Below, piece by piece: positions 42,160 to 50,297 of a stretch of DNA of 64,000 bases. Position numbers and translations under genes: made by a program. The stretch's first letter is position 1; every line of letters starts with the position of its first letter. Source of the stretch: CAYNEI01 sp964396185 (GTDB lineage: Archaea > Thermoplasmatota > SW-10-69-26); contig CAYNEI010000003.1 of the NCBI GenBank assembly GCA_964396185.1, forward strand, positions 1-64,000, read 5' to 3'. Below the pieces are notes generated by a model. The model saw only the letters and a list, made by a program, of their open reading frames with translations. It did not search any database and had not been told where the DNA came from.

Positions 42160-42366
42160 TCAAGCCTCGGCCAGCTCGACCTTGATCGGGCCGCTGGTCG
42201 ATGGCTCGCCGTTCAACAGCTCGAAGCCGATGACCGGGCCGTCCATGTCCTTGATCAGAACGACCTCGTCCCCGGTCTCCTCCGAGGCATGTTCCTTCTC
42301 GGGGTCGTCGAACCGAACCGTGAGGGTGTGACCGCGAGGGTCATGGTAGATCTTCACGACGTCCAT
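42160..42366 (-). CDS. DUF2283 family small protein, copy 2
   Basis: This 68-residue protein differs from the copy at 39691-39897 by very few residues (for example TVRFDDPEK for TVWFDDPEK and GPVIGFE for GRVIGFE). It stands in the same place relative to cassette C as copy 1 does to cassette A: divergent and just upstream. The forward sequence around its end (GGGCGCCGCTCAAGCCTCGG) is also shared with the fragment at 38798. This supports block duplications. Confidence 0.75.
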   Translation of the reverse strand: MDVVKIYHDPRGHTLTVRFDDPEKEHASEETGDEVVLIKDMDGPVIGFELLNGEPSTSGPIKVELAEA

Positions 42367-42478
42367 ACACGATCTCCTTGCTTGGCGGCGTGGTAGGGCA
42401 GCGCTTGCCACCGGTACATCCACACCACCCCCACCGCGACCAACATGACCCCTTCGCGTCTTCGTGGGGCGAACGTTC

Positions 42479-42934
42479 ATGCAGCGTGACGACCCATCGG
42501 ACCCCATGGCCTGGATCGAGCCCGACATCGACGCGGTCATCCGCGTCGGCTGGATCCTGACCGCGCTTGGCATCGTGATCTTCACCGTCTCGCTGGTCGG
42601 TGAGATCCTGGGTTGGTGGAATCTGGCGGGTGAGGTGGGGATGTGGATCGGTGCCCTGCTCACCATCGTCGTCGGGTTCGGGACCGTAGTGACCACGGCA
42701 AGCCGAGCACAGGTCTCGGGGATCGAAGGCCACATCCACGCGGTCCACACCGCCGTCGTGGACAACGGGTCCAAGCTCGGCAAGCTGGACAAGCTCGATG
42801 GCCTGGACCAGATCCAGTGGGCCTTGGACGAGCAAACAGGGGTCCTGGGCGAGATTCGCGACCGGTTGTGAGGACTGCTGCTGGCAGGCGCGGCCCCGTA
42901 CATCTATATCCTCTCGGAAGTGATAGGCTTATGA
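42479..42934 (+). pseudogene. Cassette C: multi-TM protein interrupted by an in-frame TGA
   Basis: From the ATG at 42479 the frame has TM1 (VGWILTALGIVIFTVSLVG), TM2 (GMWIGALLTIVVGFGTVV) and a coiled-coil-like tail to a TGA at 42869-42871. In the same frame the codons then continue as GLLLAGAAPYIYILSEVIGL to a TGA at 42932-42934. This matches the last TM of cassette B (YAITYIYMVSGVIGT), including the ATGA overlap with the next micro-protein. So the original protein had a third TM, and the first TGA is most likely a nonsense mutation. Without read-through, 130 residues would be made. Confidence 0.6.
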
Positions 42935-43071
42935 GCATGACCAAGAAACCCGCCCTTCGACGCCTTAAGGCGCCCGAAGACCGGCCTGGACCGGCGATCC
43001 TTCCCATCTCTGGCCTCAGCGAAGCCAGCCGCCGGTACTTGCGGGGCAAGCGTGAGAAGTCCTCCGACTAG
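42931..43071 (+). CDS. Cassette C micro-protein with PAILPISG motif
   Basis: This 46-residue protein starts MSMTKKPALRRLKAPEDRPG and contains PAILPISGLSEASRRYL. The match to the cassette B micro-protein (PAVIPISGIDSESRKQL) is clear, and the order of motifs is the same. Its ATG overlaps the stop of the cassette C reading frame at 42932-42934. Basic throughout and without a membrane segment. It is intact although its membrane partner is broken. Confidence 0.6.
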   Translation: MSMTKKPALRRLKAPEDRPGPAILPISGLSEASRRYLRGKREKSSD

Positions 43072-43090
43072 GAACCGGGAAAGGGGCCCC

Positions 43091-43229
43091 ATGGCCCCGA
43101 CATCTGAGCAGCGAACCCTCCCTCGCCACTTCTTCCGCCTCGGCTTCATCACGAAGCGAGGCGAGCGAAGAGTACCGCAAGGAGATGGAGGAGCTTTTGG
43201 AACGGCTTGAGCGTCGCGCCGAGGACTGA
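43091..43229 (+). pseudogene. Frameshifted LPRHFFR micro-protein
   Basis: The ATG at 43091 opens MAPTSEQRTLPRHFFRLGFI, similar to the LPKGFFR micro-proteins at 1293 and 40583. After TKR the frame should change: in the next frame the codons read ASEEYRKEMEELLERLERR and end at a TGA at 43227-43229. The total length of 139 bases is not a multiple of three, as expected for one indel. It is a decayed third member. Confidence 0.5.
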
Positions 43230-43242
43230 CGGCGGGTTGAGC

Positions 43243-43341
43243 ATGGCCCCCTCCAAGAAGCGACCTCGGATCGACCCCGAAGGCCGGCCGTGACCCGCAA
43301 TAATCCCCATCTCAGGGATCGACCCCGAAAGCAGGAAGCAG
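43243..43341 (+). pseudogene. Broken copy of the PAVIPISG micro-protein
   Basis: ATG at 43243 gives MAPSKKRPRIDPEGRP, then a TGA at 43291-43293 where cassette B has a Trp codon. It continues PAIIPISGIDPESRKQ. After that the similarity fades. It is a near-copy of the 41455 micro-protein with a nonsense mutation, and no membrane-protein gene precedes it. Confidence 0.55.
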
Positions 43342-43393
43342 GGGGCCGAGTTGCCCTCGCGACGCAAAATCATCGACCCACGCCGCTCCTCGC

Positions 43394-43696
43394 TCAGGGT
43401 GGGATGTCCGTGCTGGGGTCCACGTCCTTGTCGTGTTCGACCTCCAGGTCGACGTAGCCGCGGAGGAGGTGCTGCGCTTCCCGTGCTTCCCGTGCTGCCT
43501 TCGAGATCGCCTGCTCGACGCCGCGCAAGCTCCGTCCCAGCGAACGGATGTCGTGGTCGCTGCTCAAGACCCCGAGGTTCGAGGCCTTCCGTCCAGCAGG
43601 GAGCACGTGCGGGTCGAGCTGTTTCACGGCGTCTCGGAGGTCCTCGAGTTCTGCCTCAAGCTTGAGAACGTCCCGGTAGAGCGTTTCAGCATCCAT
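43394..43696 (-). CDS. Uncharacterised small helical protein
   Basis: The 100-residue protein begins MDAETLYRDVLKLEAELEDL and is mostly helical with a coiled-coil-like pattern (LRDAVKQLDPHVLP, SLGRSLRGVEQAI). I do not recognise it. It is on the minus strand and has nothing in common with the cassettes. The leader between 43697 and 43740 repeats the motif GATCC/ATCCGTCC several times. It is downstream of an AbrB-like gene and may be its toxin or a partner. Confidence 0.45.
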   Translation of the reverse strand: MDAETLYRDVLKLEAELEDLRDAVKQLDPHVLPAGRKASNLGVLSSDHDIRSLGRSLRGVEQAISKAAREAREAQHLLRGYVDLEVEHDKDVDPSTDIPP

Positions 43697-43785
43697 CTTC
43701 AGCCACCTGTATCCGTCCCCATCGATCCCGATCCATCTTGATCCGTCCTCCGGCCTCCGGGTCAGGCCACCGTGATATGGCCGCG

Positions 43786-44046
43786 TCACCGCCCTGGGAG
43801 CCGTGGTTCCCAGATCCGCCTGACGTCCAAGGGGTCCAGGGGCTCGGCATCCGGGTCCGCGTTCTCCTCTGAGATCGAGCCCAGGAACTTGTCCAGGACT
43901 TGGCGCGCGGTGCGGATGGGATGCACCCGCAGCGTCCCATCGTCCTGGAGTTCGAAGCGGACCTGCTGGCCGGGTCCAAGGCCCAACTCGTCGCGCAGCT
44001 CCTTGGGGATCAGCACGCGTCCGCGGTCGTCGATGGTCGCCGGCAT
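43786..44046 (-). CDS. SpoVT/AbrB-type antitoxin or regulator
   Basis: This 86-residue protein has the AbrB swapped-hairpin pattern TIDDRGRVLIPKELRDELGL, then GQQVRFELQDDGTLRVHP, a DNA-binding beta-fold common in antitoxins. The C-terminal half carries acidic residues (ISEENADPDAEPLDPLDVRR). The toxin partner is not obvious; the helical gene at 43394 is 89 bases downstream. Intergenic sequence 44047-44264 holds no other gene I can recognise. Confidence 0.8.
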   Translation of the reverse strand: MPATIDDRGRVLIPKELRDELGLGPGQQVRFELQDDGTLRVHPIRTARQVLDKFLGSISEENADPDAEPLDPLDVRRIWEPRLPGR

Positions 44047-44225
44047 CCCGTTCCCATTCGCGTTCCCACGACTTTTGGGTTGTGGCAGCGTTGCGGCGGG
44101 GATGGAGGAAGGAGTTTCTGAGCGCTAACGCCAGGATCTACGCGCACCGCGAAGCGTGACGAACCTGAGCGCTGGTCGCGGACAAGGCCTAAGGTCCCAG
44201 CGCGATGATGCGTGACGCCCATGAG

Positions 44226-44255
44226 CGTAACATCTGTATACTGTCAACGTAACAT
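44226..44255 (+). promoter_or_regulatory. Operator-like direct repeat before the RHH/RelE pair
   Basis: CGTAACAT occurs at 44226-44233 and again at 44248-44255, 22 bases apart, which is two helical turns. GTATAC lies between them. The ATG at 44265 follows nine bases later, with GAGAGG as ribosome binding site. This layout suits binding by the RHH protein encoded just downstream. Confidence 0.5.
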
Positions 44256-44264
44256 ACTGAGAGG

Positions 44265-44486
44265 ATGGCCACCTTGAACGTGAAGGTCCCGGATGAGATG
44301 GAGACCGAGATCGAGGCCTACCTTGCCGAGCACCCGTACTACCTCAACAAGAGCGAGCTCGTGCGCGATGCGATCCGCCATCTCATCGCCGTACCACCGC
44401 TCTCCAGTGAGGTGCTCGCCAAGGTGGCCGAGGGGCGTGCGCAGGTCGCCCTCGGGGATGAGCTTCCCTCGCTCGATGAGGTTTGA
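44265..44486 (+). CDS. Ribbon-helix-helix antitoxin of a RelE-type pair
   Basis: This 73-residue protein reads MATLNVKVPDEMETEIEAYL, then YLNKSELVRDAIRHLIAVPP, the RHH pattern of CopG/ParD-type antitoxins. It is preceded by GAGAGG. The stop overlaps the start of the RelE-like frame (TGATG), so the two were translated together. Its partner has a nonsense codon, so this antitoxin may now be alone. Confidence 0.8.
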   Translation: MATLNVKVPDEMETEIEAYLAEHPYYLNKSELVRDAIRHLIAVPPLSSEVLAKVAEGRAQVALGDELPSLDEV

Positions 44487-44743
44487 TGCCTGAGGTTCTC
44501 TTCACGGGCCCTGGGTACAAGGATCTGGGCTCTCTCCCGGCCGAGCTCCAAGAGCGGGTCAAGGCCAAACTCTGAGCCGTCCGGGCTGCACCGGGTAGGG
44601 ACCTCAAGCGCCTACGCGGTTACGATCTCTTCGTTCTCCGCGTCGGACATCACAGAGTGATCCTGGACTGGGACGCCCCGAAGGATACGATCTACGTCCA
44701 CGCCATCGGACACCGGAGCTCCATCTACGATCGCGGGTTCTAG
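44486..44743 (+). pseudogene. RelE-like toxin with an in-frame stop
   Basis: The frame MPEVLFTGPGYKDLGSLP is interrupted by a TGA at 44573-44575. After it the codons carry on in the same frame: DLKRLRGYDLFVLRVGHHRV, then ILDWDAPKDTIYVHAIGHRS and end at TAG 44741-44743. This is the typical C-terminal half of RelE/ParE toxins with the basic, arginine-rich strands. So it was a RelE-like mRNA interferase, probably inactivated by CGA or similar changing to TGA. Confidence 0.75.
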
Positions 44744-44793
44744 ACGCTACCGGGACCCCTGTCGGCTATCTCGCACCCGCGTCCCGAGCCACG

Positions 44794-46506
44794 CTACCCG
44801 AGGTACCCTTCGCTCTCCAGGTGCAGGTAGACCCGGTTGGCCGCCTCTTCAGGCGACATGTCGCTGGTGTCGATGCGGATCTCGGCGTCGTCGGGCTCCT
44901 CGTAGGGGTCTGATATGCCGGTGAAGTCCTCGATGATGCCCTTGCGGGCCTTGGCGTAGAGGCCCTTGCGGTCGCGCTGCTCGCAGACCTCGACCGGGGT
45001 GGCGATGTGGACGAGGATGAAGCCGCCGCCCTGCTCGATCATCTGGCGCACGCGCCTGCGCACGGCGTCGTAGGGCGCGATGGGAGCGCAGACCGCCACG
45101 CCGCGGTTCTTGGTGATCTCGCTGGCCACGAACCCGATGCGCTGGATGTTGAGATCCCGGTGCTCCTTGCTGAAGCCCAGCTCGCTGGACAGGTGCGTGC
45201 GCACGATGTCGCCGTCGAGCAGGGTGACGGGCCGGTCGCCCTGCTCCATGAGCTTGGCCACCAGGATGTTGGCGACCGTGGATTTGCCGCTGGATGGGAG
45301 GCCCGTGAAGAAGACGGTGAAGCCTTGCTGGGGGCGCGGGGGGTAGAGCTTGCGGAGCTGTTCGGTGACCTCGGGGAAGGTGAACCACTCGGGCAGCTTC
45401 TGGCCCTTGCGTAGGCGCTCGCGTAGCTCGGTGCCGGAGAGCATCTTGAACTTGGCGCCCTCCTCGGCCTGGCTTTTGGGGAGGTATGCTTGCTGGTCCT
45501 CGCTGAACACGAACTCGTCGAAGGTGACAACCTCGATCTCCAGCTCGTCGGCGTGTTCCCCGATGAGCTCCTGGGCCTCGAAGGGTCCGTAGAAGCCGTT
45601 GCCCTCCTTGTCCTTGCAGCCGGCATGATCGCGGCCGACCACGAAGTGGCTGCAGCCGTAGTTCTGCCGGATGAGCGCGTGCCAGAGGGCTTCCCTGGGT
45701 CCGGCCATGCGCATGGCCAGGGGCAAAAGGCTGAGCATGGTGGTCTGCTCGGGGAAGCGCTCGAGCACCGCCTTGTAGCAGCGCACGCGCGTGAAGTAGT
45801 CCACATCGCCGGGCTTGGTGCGCCCGACCACGGGGTGGATGAGCAGGTTGGCCTCGGTCTTCTTGGCCGCGTTCTTGGCCAGCTCGGCGTGGACCCGGTG
45901 CATGGGGTTGCGGGTCTGGAAGCCGACCACGCGGGTCCAGCCGCGCTTCTCGAAGATGTGGCGGAGCTCGGCCGGCGTGTAGCGCAGGTCCTGGTAGGTG
46001 TGGTGGGTGGGCAGCTCGAGGCCCTCGAGCGTGCCGCCCAGGTAGACCGGCTTGGTGTCGTGGTTGAGATGGAACACGCTGGGGTGGGCCTCGTCGGTGG
46101 TGCCGAAGACGTGCTCGGCCTCCCAGGAGAGGTCGGGTTCCCAGGCGTCGGTGACCGTGAGGATGGCCAGCACCATGCCCTCCGGTGCGCGGATGGCCAC
46201 CCGGCTGCCATCCGAGATGTCGTTGTCCTCGATGAACTCCCGAGTGACGTCCAGGGTGATGGGCACGGGCCACAGCGTCCCGTCGGCCAGGCGCATGTCC
46301 TTGCAGACGGCCTGGTAGTCGTCGCGGCCCATGAAGCCTTCAAGCGGGCTGAACGCGCCGTTGAGCAGGAGCTCGACGTCCCAGAGCTGGCGGTTGGTCA
46401 GATCCAGGTCCGGCAGGTCGATCGACTCAGCTTTGAGCTTCTCGGCTCGGGCTTCGTCGACGACGAGGTGCTTGAGGTCGCCACCGTGTGGTTGGATGAG
46501 TTCCAT
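44794..46506 (-). CDS. Bifunctional sulfate adenylyltransferase / APS kinase (PAPS synthase)
   Basis: This 570-residue protein first forms APS from ATP and sulfate and then phosphorylates it to PAPS. The N-terminal ATP-sulfurylase part has LNGAFSPLEGFMGRDDY, VVGFQTRNPMHRVHAEL (QxRN active site) and FVVGRDHAGCKDKEG. The C-terminal APS kinase begins FTVFFTGLPSSGKSTVAN (P-loop, residues about 400) and continues with LLDGDIVRTHLSSELGFS. Product PAPS supplies the sulfotransferases of the glycan cluster. An A/T-rich box is near 46550. Confidence 0.9.
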   Translation of the reverse strand: MELIQPHGGDLKHLVVDEARAEKLKAESIDLPDLDLTNRQLWDVELLLNGAFSPLEGFMGRDDYQAVCKDMRLADGTLWPVPITLDVTREFIEDNDISDGSRVAIRAPEGMVLAILTVTDAWEPDLSWEAEHVFGTTDEAHPSVFHLNHDTKPVYLGGTLEGLELPTHHTYQDLRYTPAELRHIFEKRGWTRVVGFQTRNPMHRVHAELAKNAAKKTEANLLIHPVVGRTKPGDVDYFTRVRCYKAVLERFPEQTTMLSLLPLAMRMAGPREALWHALIRQNYGCSHFVVGRDHAGCKDKEGNGFYGPFEAQELIGEHADELEIEVVTFDEFVFSEDQQAYLPKSQAEEGAKFKMLSGTELRERLRKGQKLPEWFTFPEVTEQLRKLYPPRPQQGFTVFFTGLPSSGKSTVANILVAKLMEQGDRPVTLLDGDIVRTHLSSELGFSKEHRDLNIQRIGFVASEITKNRGVAVCAPIAPYDAVRRRVRQMIEQGGGFILVHIATPVEVCEQRDRKGLYAKARKGIIEDFTGISDPYEEPDDAEIRIDTSDMSPEEAANRVYLHLESEGYLG

Positions 46507-46633
46507 CGAGGGTCTCTCCGTGGCTGAAGGTGAGGGTTACGAATCGTGCATCTGCTTAAATGGATGGGTTCCAGGGCCACCCGTGGTAACGGCGAGTGCG
46601 GTGGTGCGCGGTTGGCGACCGCACTTGCCAACG

Positions 46634-46654
46634 ATTCGCGGCTGCGCCGCGAAT
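46634..46654 (-). terminator. Perfect hairpin after the nucleotidyltransferase gene
   Basis: The forward strand has ATTCGCGGC and its reverse complement GCCGCGAAT separated by TGC, a nine-base stem with three-base loop. It lies 20 bases after the stop of the minus-strand nucleotidyltransferase gene at 46674 and 128 bases before the start of the PAPS synthase gene. There is no long T tract. A terminator or processing hairpin is the simplest explanation. Confidence 0.55.
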
Positions 46655-46673
46655 ACACGCGCCTGCGGCGTGG

Positions 46674-47243
46674 TCAGGGGTCGGATGCGAGGCCGGCTTC
46701 TTCGAGGGCCTGCTCGAGCTTCGCGCAGACGCGATGGATCGCACAGTTCGCGCGCAGGTAGTCGATGTCGAGCTGGTCGCCTTGGACTTTGGCTACCGCG
46801 ACCGCATCGATCATGTCCTGGCCTCTGCGCAGGCGCGTGTTCACGAGCTTGCGGAGGATGAGGTTCTCAGGTGAGAGGACCGGGATGTCGCGACCGGCGA
46901 GTTCGATCTTGTGGGCACGGGCGAACTCTTCCTTGTACCAAGGATGATCAGGCGCGAAGAAAACCTCAAGCTTGAGGCCAGAGGGGAGCTCTGTGCTCAG
47001 GCGTTTGCCCCACTGGGGGTCGACCTGCTCGACGGGATCGGTGATCCCGAGGCTGTCGATGAGGTCCTTCACCTGGTCGCGCTCCGTGAACGGTAACTGG
47101 AGGACGATGTCGATGTCCTTCGTGGGACGTTCGTGACCATGGAGGCCGACGGCGAAGCCACCGACGATCATGAACTTCCGCGGGGAGTTGCCGAACGCAT
47201 CCACGCAGCGGAGGAAATCCTCGAACGGCGGATCATCGCTCAC
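46674..47243 (-). CDS. Nucleotidyltransferase-fold protein (DUF6036/DUF1814-like)
   Basis: This 189-residue protein has FMIVGGFAVGLHGHERPTKD, then IDIVLQLPFTERDQVKDLI, the G-x-G/S and D-x-D motifs of minimal nucleotidyltransferases linked to AbiE-type or MNT TA systems. The GTG at 47243 is used; the upstream sequence is not conserved-looking. A 58-residue gene overlaps its start by 11 bases, so the pair may act together as a two-gene TA unit. It is unrelated in detail to the 1769 gene. Confidence 0.65.
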   Translation of the reverse strand: MSDDPPFEDFLRCVDAFGNSPRKFMIVGGFAVGLHGHERPTKDIDIVLQLPFTERDQVKDLIDSLGITDPVEQVDPQWGKRLSTELPSGLKLEVFFAPDHPWYKEEFARAHKIELAGRDIPVLSPENLILRKLVNTRLRRGQDMIDAVAVAKVQGDQLDIDYLRANCAIHRVCAKLEQALEEAGLASDP

Positions 47244-47409
47244 TCGAGGCCACCTGTTCGCCGCGGCGTTTGGCCCGATGGCGCTGGCCTGCTGCCGAGA
47301 GCTCCTGACTGATCTGGATGAGGCCACAGACAAGTTTCAGGCGTTCCTCTGGGGTGCGAGCCCGGATCGCCGGAAGATCAGCGTCCTCGGGGACCCCGTG
47401 GCGTTCCAT
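47233..47409 (-). CDS. 58-residue partner of the nucleotidyltransferase
   Basis: The frame MERHGVPEDADLPAIRARTP, then EERLKLVCGLIQISQELSAA, ends AKRRGEQVASSER. A TATA-like box (TTAAATA on the minus strand) at 47431-47440 is centred about 26 bases before its ATG, as expected of a leaderless transcript. It overlaps the nucleotidyltransferase start by 11 bases. Short helical proteins in this position are usually antitoxins. I do not recognise its family. Confidence 0.5.
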   Translation of the reverse strand: MERHGVPEDADLPAIRARTPEERLKLVCGLIQISQELSAAGQRHRAKRRGEQVASSER

Positions 47410-47430
47410 GGTTCGAAGTTCACCCGCTTG

Positions 47431-47440
47431 TATTTAAGCC
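47431..47440 (-). promoter_or_regulatory. TATA box of the 58-residue gene
   Basis: The minus strand reads GGCTTAAATA at 47440-47431, about 26 bases before the ATG at 47409. It is the only A/T-rich word in the gap between cysQ and this gene. Confidence 0.5.
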
Positions 47441-47484
47441 CGACGAGCAGGGATGTGAACCTTCTCCCCCAAGCCATCCGTCGT

Positions 47485-47504
47485 TTGCGGCCGCCAGGCC
47501 GCAA
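47485..47504 (-). terminator. Hairpin after the cysQ-like gene
   Basis: TTGCGGCC at 47485-47492 pairs with GGCCGCAA at 47497-47504 around a four-base loop GCCA, an eight-base stem. It starts 19 bases after the stop of the minus-strand cysQ gene (47523). It is probably a terminator-like structure. Confidence 0.5.
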
Positions 47505-47522
47505 GCTCTGACCGCAAGCCGG

Positions 47523-48362
<840 letters not shown>

Positions 48363-48380
48363 GGTCCATCGCCTCTGCTG

Positions 48381-48617
48381 TTAAACGGCCTCGCCCTCGA
48401 CCTGCCCTTCCGGTGCGTAGGTGAGCTGGACGCCGAGCGAGCCGTGATCGATCAGGCCGCGCGTGGAGGCGTTTTGGAACTCGACGGTTACCGGTTCGCC
48501 GTCTTCGCCGTAGCTCACGATGACGCCACCAGGTGGCTCGGCCGCGTCAGCCGGGGGATCGTTTCGCAAGGCGAGGCTGAGCACGTCCGAGCCTGGGTCG
48601 TAGTTGATCTTGAGCAT
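48381..48617 (-). CDS. DUF2283 family small protein, divergent copy
   Basis: This 78-residue protein has MLKINYDPGSDVLSLALRND, then PGGVIVSYGEDGEPVTVEFQ, the DUF2283 pattern but quite different from the copies at 39-42 kb. It is directly upstream of the cysQ-like gene (18 bases), and probably in one transcript. GGGAGGGC precedes the ATG at 48617. Whether it regulates or stabilises the phosphatase cannot be seen. The divergent copy shows that this family is not restricted to the TA island. Confidence 0.7.
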   Translation of the reverse strand: MLKINYDPGSDVLSLALRNDPPADAAEPPGGVIVSYGEDGEPVTVEFQNASTRGLIDHGSLGVQLTYAPEGQVEGEAV

Positions 48618-48795
48618 CCTATGCCCTCCCGGCTTGCACGACCGATCGCTCTGACACCGTCTTCCCTCCTCCTTTTCGACCGCGCCAGCGGTCTGCGTCG
48701 CGCGAGCGCATCCATACGAGAGCACACCCATAGCGGAGACAGCTCGCGCTGGTGCACTCCCCCTTCCTTCACCGCCCACCGCGCGTGGGCTCTGT

Positions 48796-49239
48796 TCAGC
48801 AGGAGCGCAGGTACGTGGCCATGGCTTGCTCGTGGATGCCGGTGTAGCGGCTGGCGACTTGGGTGACGATCTCCATCTGGCGGTCGCGAGAGAGCCCGAA
48901 GGGATCGTCGATCTCCTTCTCTTGGAGGGCTTGCAGGATCAGGCGGCGCTGGACGGCGGTGAGCTTGAGGCCCTCGCGGTCCAGCACGCGGCGCAGGTCA
49001 GCCAGCAGGTTCACGAGCCCGCCCAGGTCCATGGCGCGTCCGGTGCCCACGGCCTTGACCTGTCCGCAGTCCTCGCAGTACGGGTGGGGAGCCAGGTGCC
49101 CGCACCCTTGCGTGGGGAGCCAGGGCCAGTCCCCGCGCTGGGCGAGCTTGTGTCGCTTGACAGGTGGCCCTTCGTCGTCAGCATCGCTGGGCGCGTCGTC
49201 GGCGGTTGGCGCCTGGATGCTTGCCCCCGTGGAAGACAT
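48796..49239 (-). CDS. Zinc-ribbon-containing conserved protein
   Basis: This 147-residue protein has a low-complexity acidic N-terminus (ADDAPSDADDEGPP), then TQGCGHLAPHPYCEDCGQVK, a likely zinc-binding ribbon. It continues with a helical C-terminal half of TAVQRRLILQALQEKEIDDP and YTGIHEQAMATYLRSC, ending in Cys. I do not recognise the family. It lies 169 bases after the cis-prenyltransferase gene on the same strand. A role in transcription or translation is possible but not shown. Confidence 0.6.
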   Translation of the reverse strand: MSSTGASIQAPTADDAPSDADDEGPPVKRHKLAQRGDWPWLPTQGCGHLAPHPYCEDCGQVKAVGTGRAMDLGGLVNLLADLRRVLDREGLKLTAVQRRLILQALQEKEIDDPFGLSRDRQMEIVTQVASRYTGIHEQAMATYLRSC

Positions 49240-49408
49240 GTTGCTCCCTGTCGGCCGGCAAGGCGTGAGCTTGCCTTGAACCTTCCGAACGAAATGCGCT
49301 CTCCCTCCTGGTGACAACCTGACGCACGGCTGGGTCCACTGGGCCCGCTGGACGTGACTTCGCGGCCTGCACGCCTTTTCTATCGCCCTGGCCCGATTCC
49401 TTCGGGCG

Positions 49409-50200
49409 TCAGCCGCCGAAGTTGCGCTTGCGTCGCTGGTAGTCGCGCACAGCGCGCAGGAAGTCGACCTTGCGCAACCCGGGCCAGTACACATCCGCGA
49501 AGTAGAGCTCGCTGTAGGCCAGCTGCCAGAGCAGGAAGTTGCTGATGCGCTCCTCGCCGCTGGTGCGCAGGATGAGATCCGGGTCAGGCAGCGGGTGGGT
49601 GTAGAGGCGCTCGGCCACGGTGGCCTCGCTGATCTCCCCGGGCGCGAGCTTGCCGGCCTGGACCTCCGAGGCGATATCCTGGATGGCGCTGACCAGCTCC
49701 TCGCGGCCGCCGTATGCCACCGCGATGTTGTAGTGGTAGGTGTCGTAGTCGCGGGTGCGCTCTTCGGCGTAGGCGATGGCCTCCTGGACCCGGGCCGGCA
49801 GAAGCTCCGTGCGGCCGATCGCACGCACGCTGATCTCGTTGTCGTGCACCCGGTCGTCGTCGGCCATCTTGTAGAAGTTCTCCTCGAAGAGGTCCATGAG
49901 GTGGACGACCTCGCCGGGGTTGCGCTCGAAGTTCTCCGTGCTGAAGGCGTAGACCGTGAGCACCTTCACGCCGATCTCCAGGCACCAGTCCACCACGTTC
50001 TCGAGCGTGTCCCGGCCCAGCTCGTGACCCACGGTGGGCTCCAGGCCCTGCTGCTGGGCGAAGCGCCGGTTGCCGTCCATGATCACCGCGATGTGGTGGG
50101 GGATCGCGTCCTGCTCGATCTGCTTGAGCAGCGTCCGCTCTGCTGCCAGCGAGAAGGCATCTGTGAGAGCCTTCGGGACCAAGCCGGAGCCGTCGGGCAC
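49409..50200 (-). CDS. uppS: Cis-prenyltransferase (undecaprenyl/polyprenyl diphosphate synthase)
   Basis: This 263-residue enzyme has HIAVIMDGNRRFAQQQGLEP near residue 36, LTVYAFSTENFERNPGEV near 84 and a C-terminal DLILRTSGEERISNFLLWQL and FADVYWP, the five conserved regions of Z-prenyl synthases. It makes the long polyprenyl (dolichyl-like) diphosphate that carries glycans across the archaeal membrane. It is divergent from the antitoxin gene at 50298. The start is a GTG at 50200; the next gene downstream is the zinc-ribbon protein. Confidence 0.95.
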   Translation of the reverse strand: MPDGSGLVPKALTDAFSLAAERTLLKQIEQDAIPHHIAVIMDGNRRFAQQQGLEPTVGHELGRDTLENVVDWCLEIGVKVLTVYAFSTENFERNPGEVVHLMDLFEENFYKMADDDRVHDNEISVRAIGRTELLPARVQEAIAYAEERTRDYDTYHYNIAVAYGGREELVSAIQDIASEVQAGKLAPGEISEATVAERLYTHPLPDPDLILRTSGEERISNFLLWQLAYSELYFADVYWPGLRKVDFLRAVRDYQRRKRNFGG

Positions 50201-50297
50201 GCGTCTGCCACCGTGTTCTACGCCAAGGGCCTTTCGCCTCCCGGTCGCCTCCGGGCTGACGGAACCGTAAAGGCATCCGACGACGATCGGTTACGAC

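Noticed and set aside
42869..44575. UGA recoded as an amino acid genome-wide
   Set aside because: TGA is the normal stop for many intact genes in this window, including overlapping ones; the in-frame TGAs are confined to degraded small genes.
45490..46527. Plus-strand frame of 345 codons opposite the PAPS synthase
   Set aside because: The opposite strand holds a clear bifunctional enzyme with all motifs; the shadow frame has no recognisable pattern.
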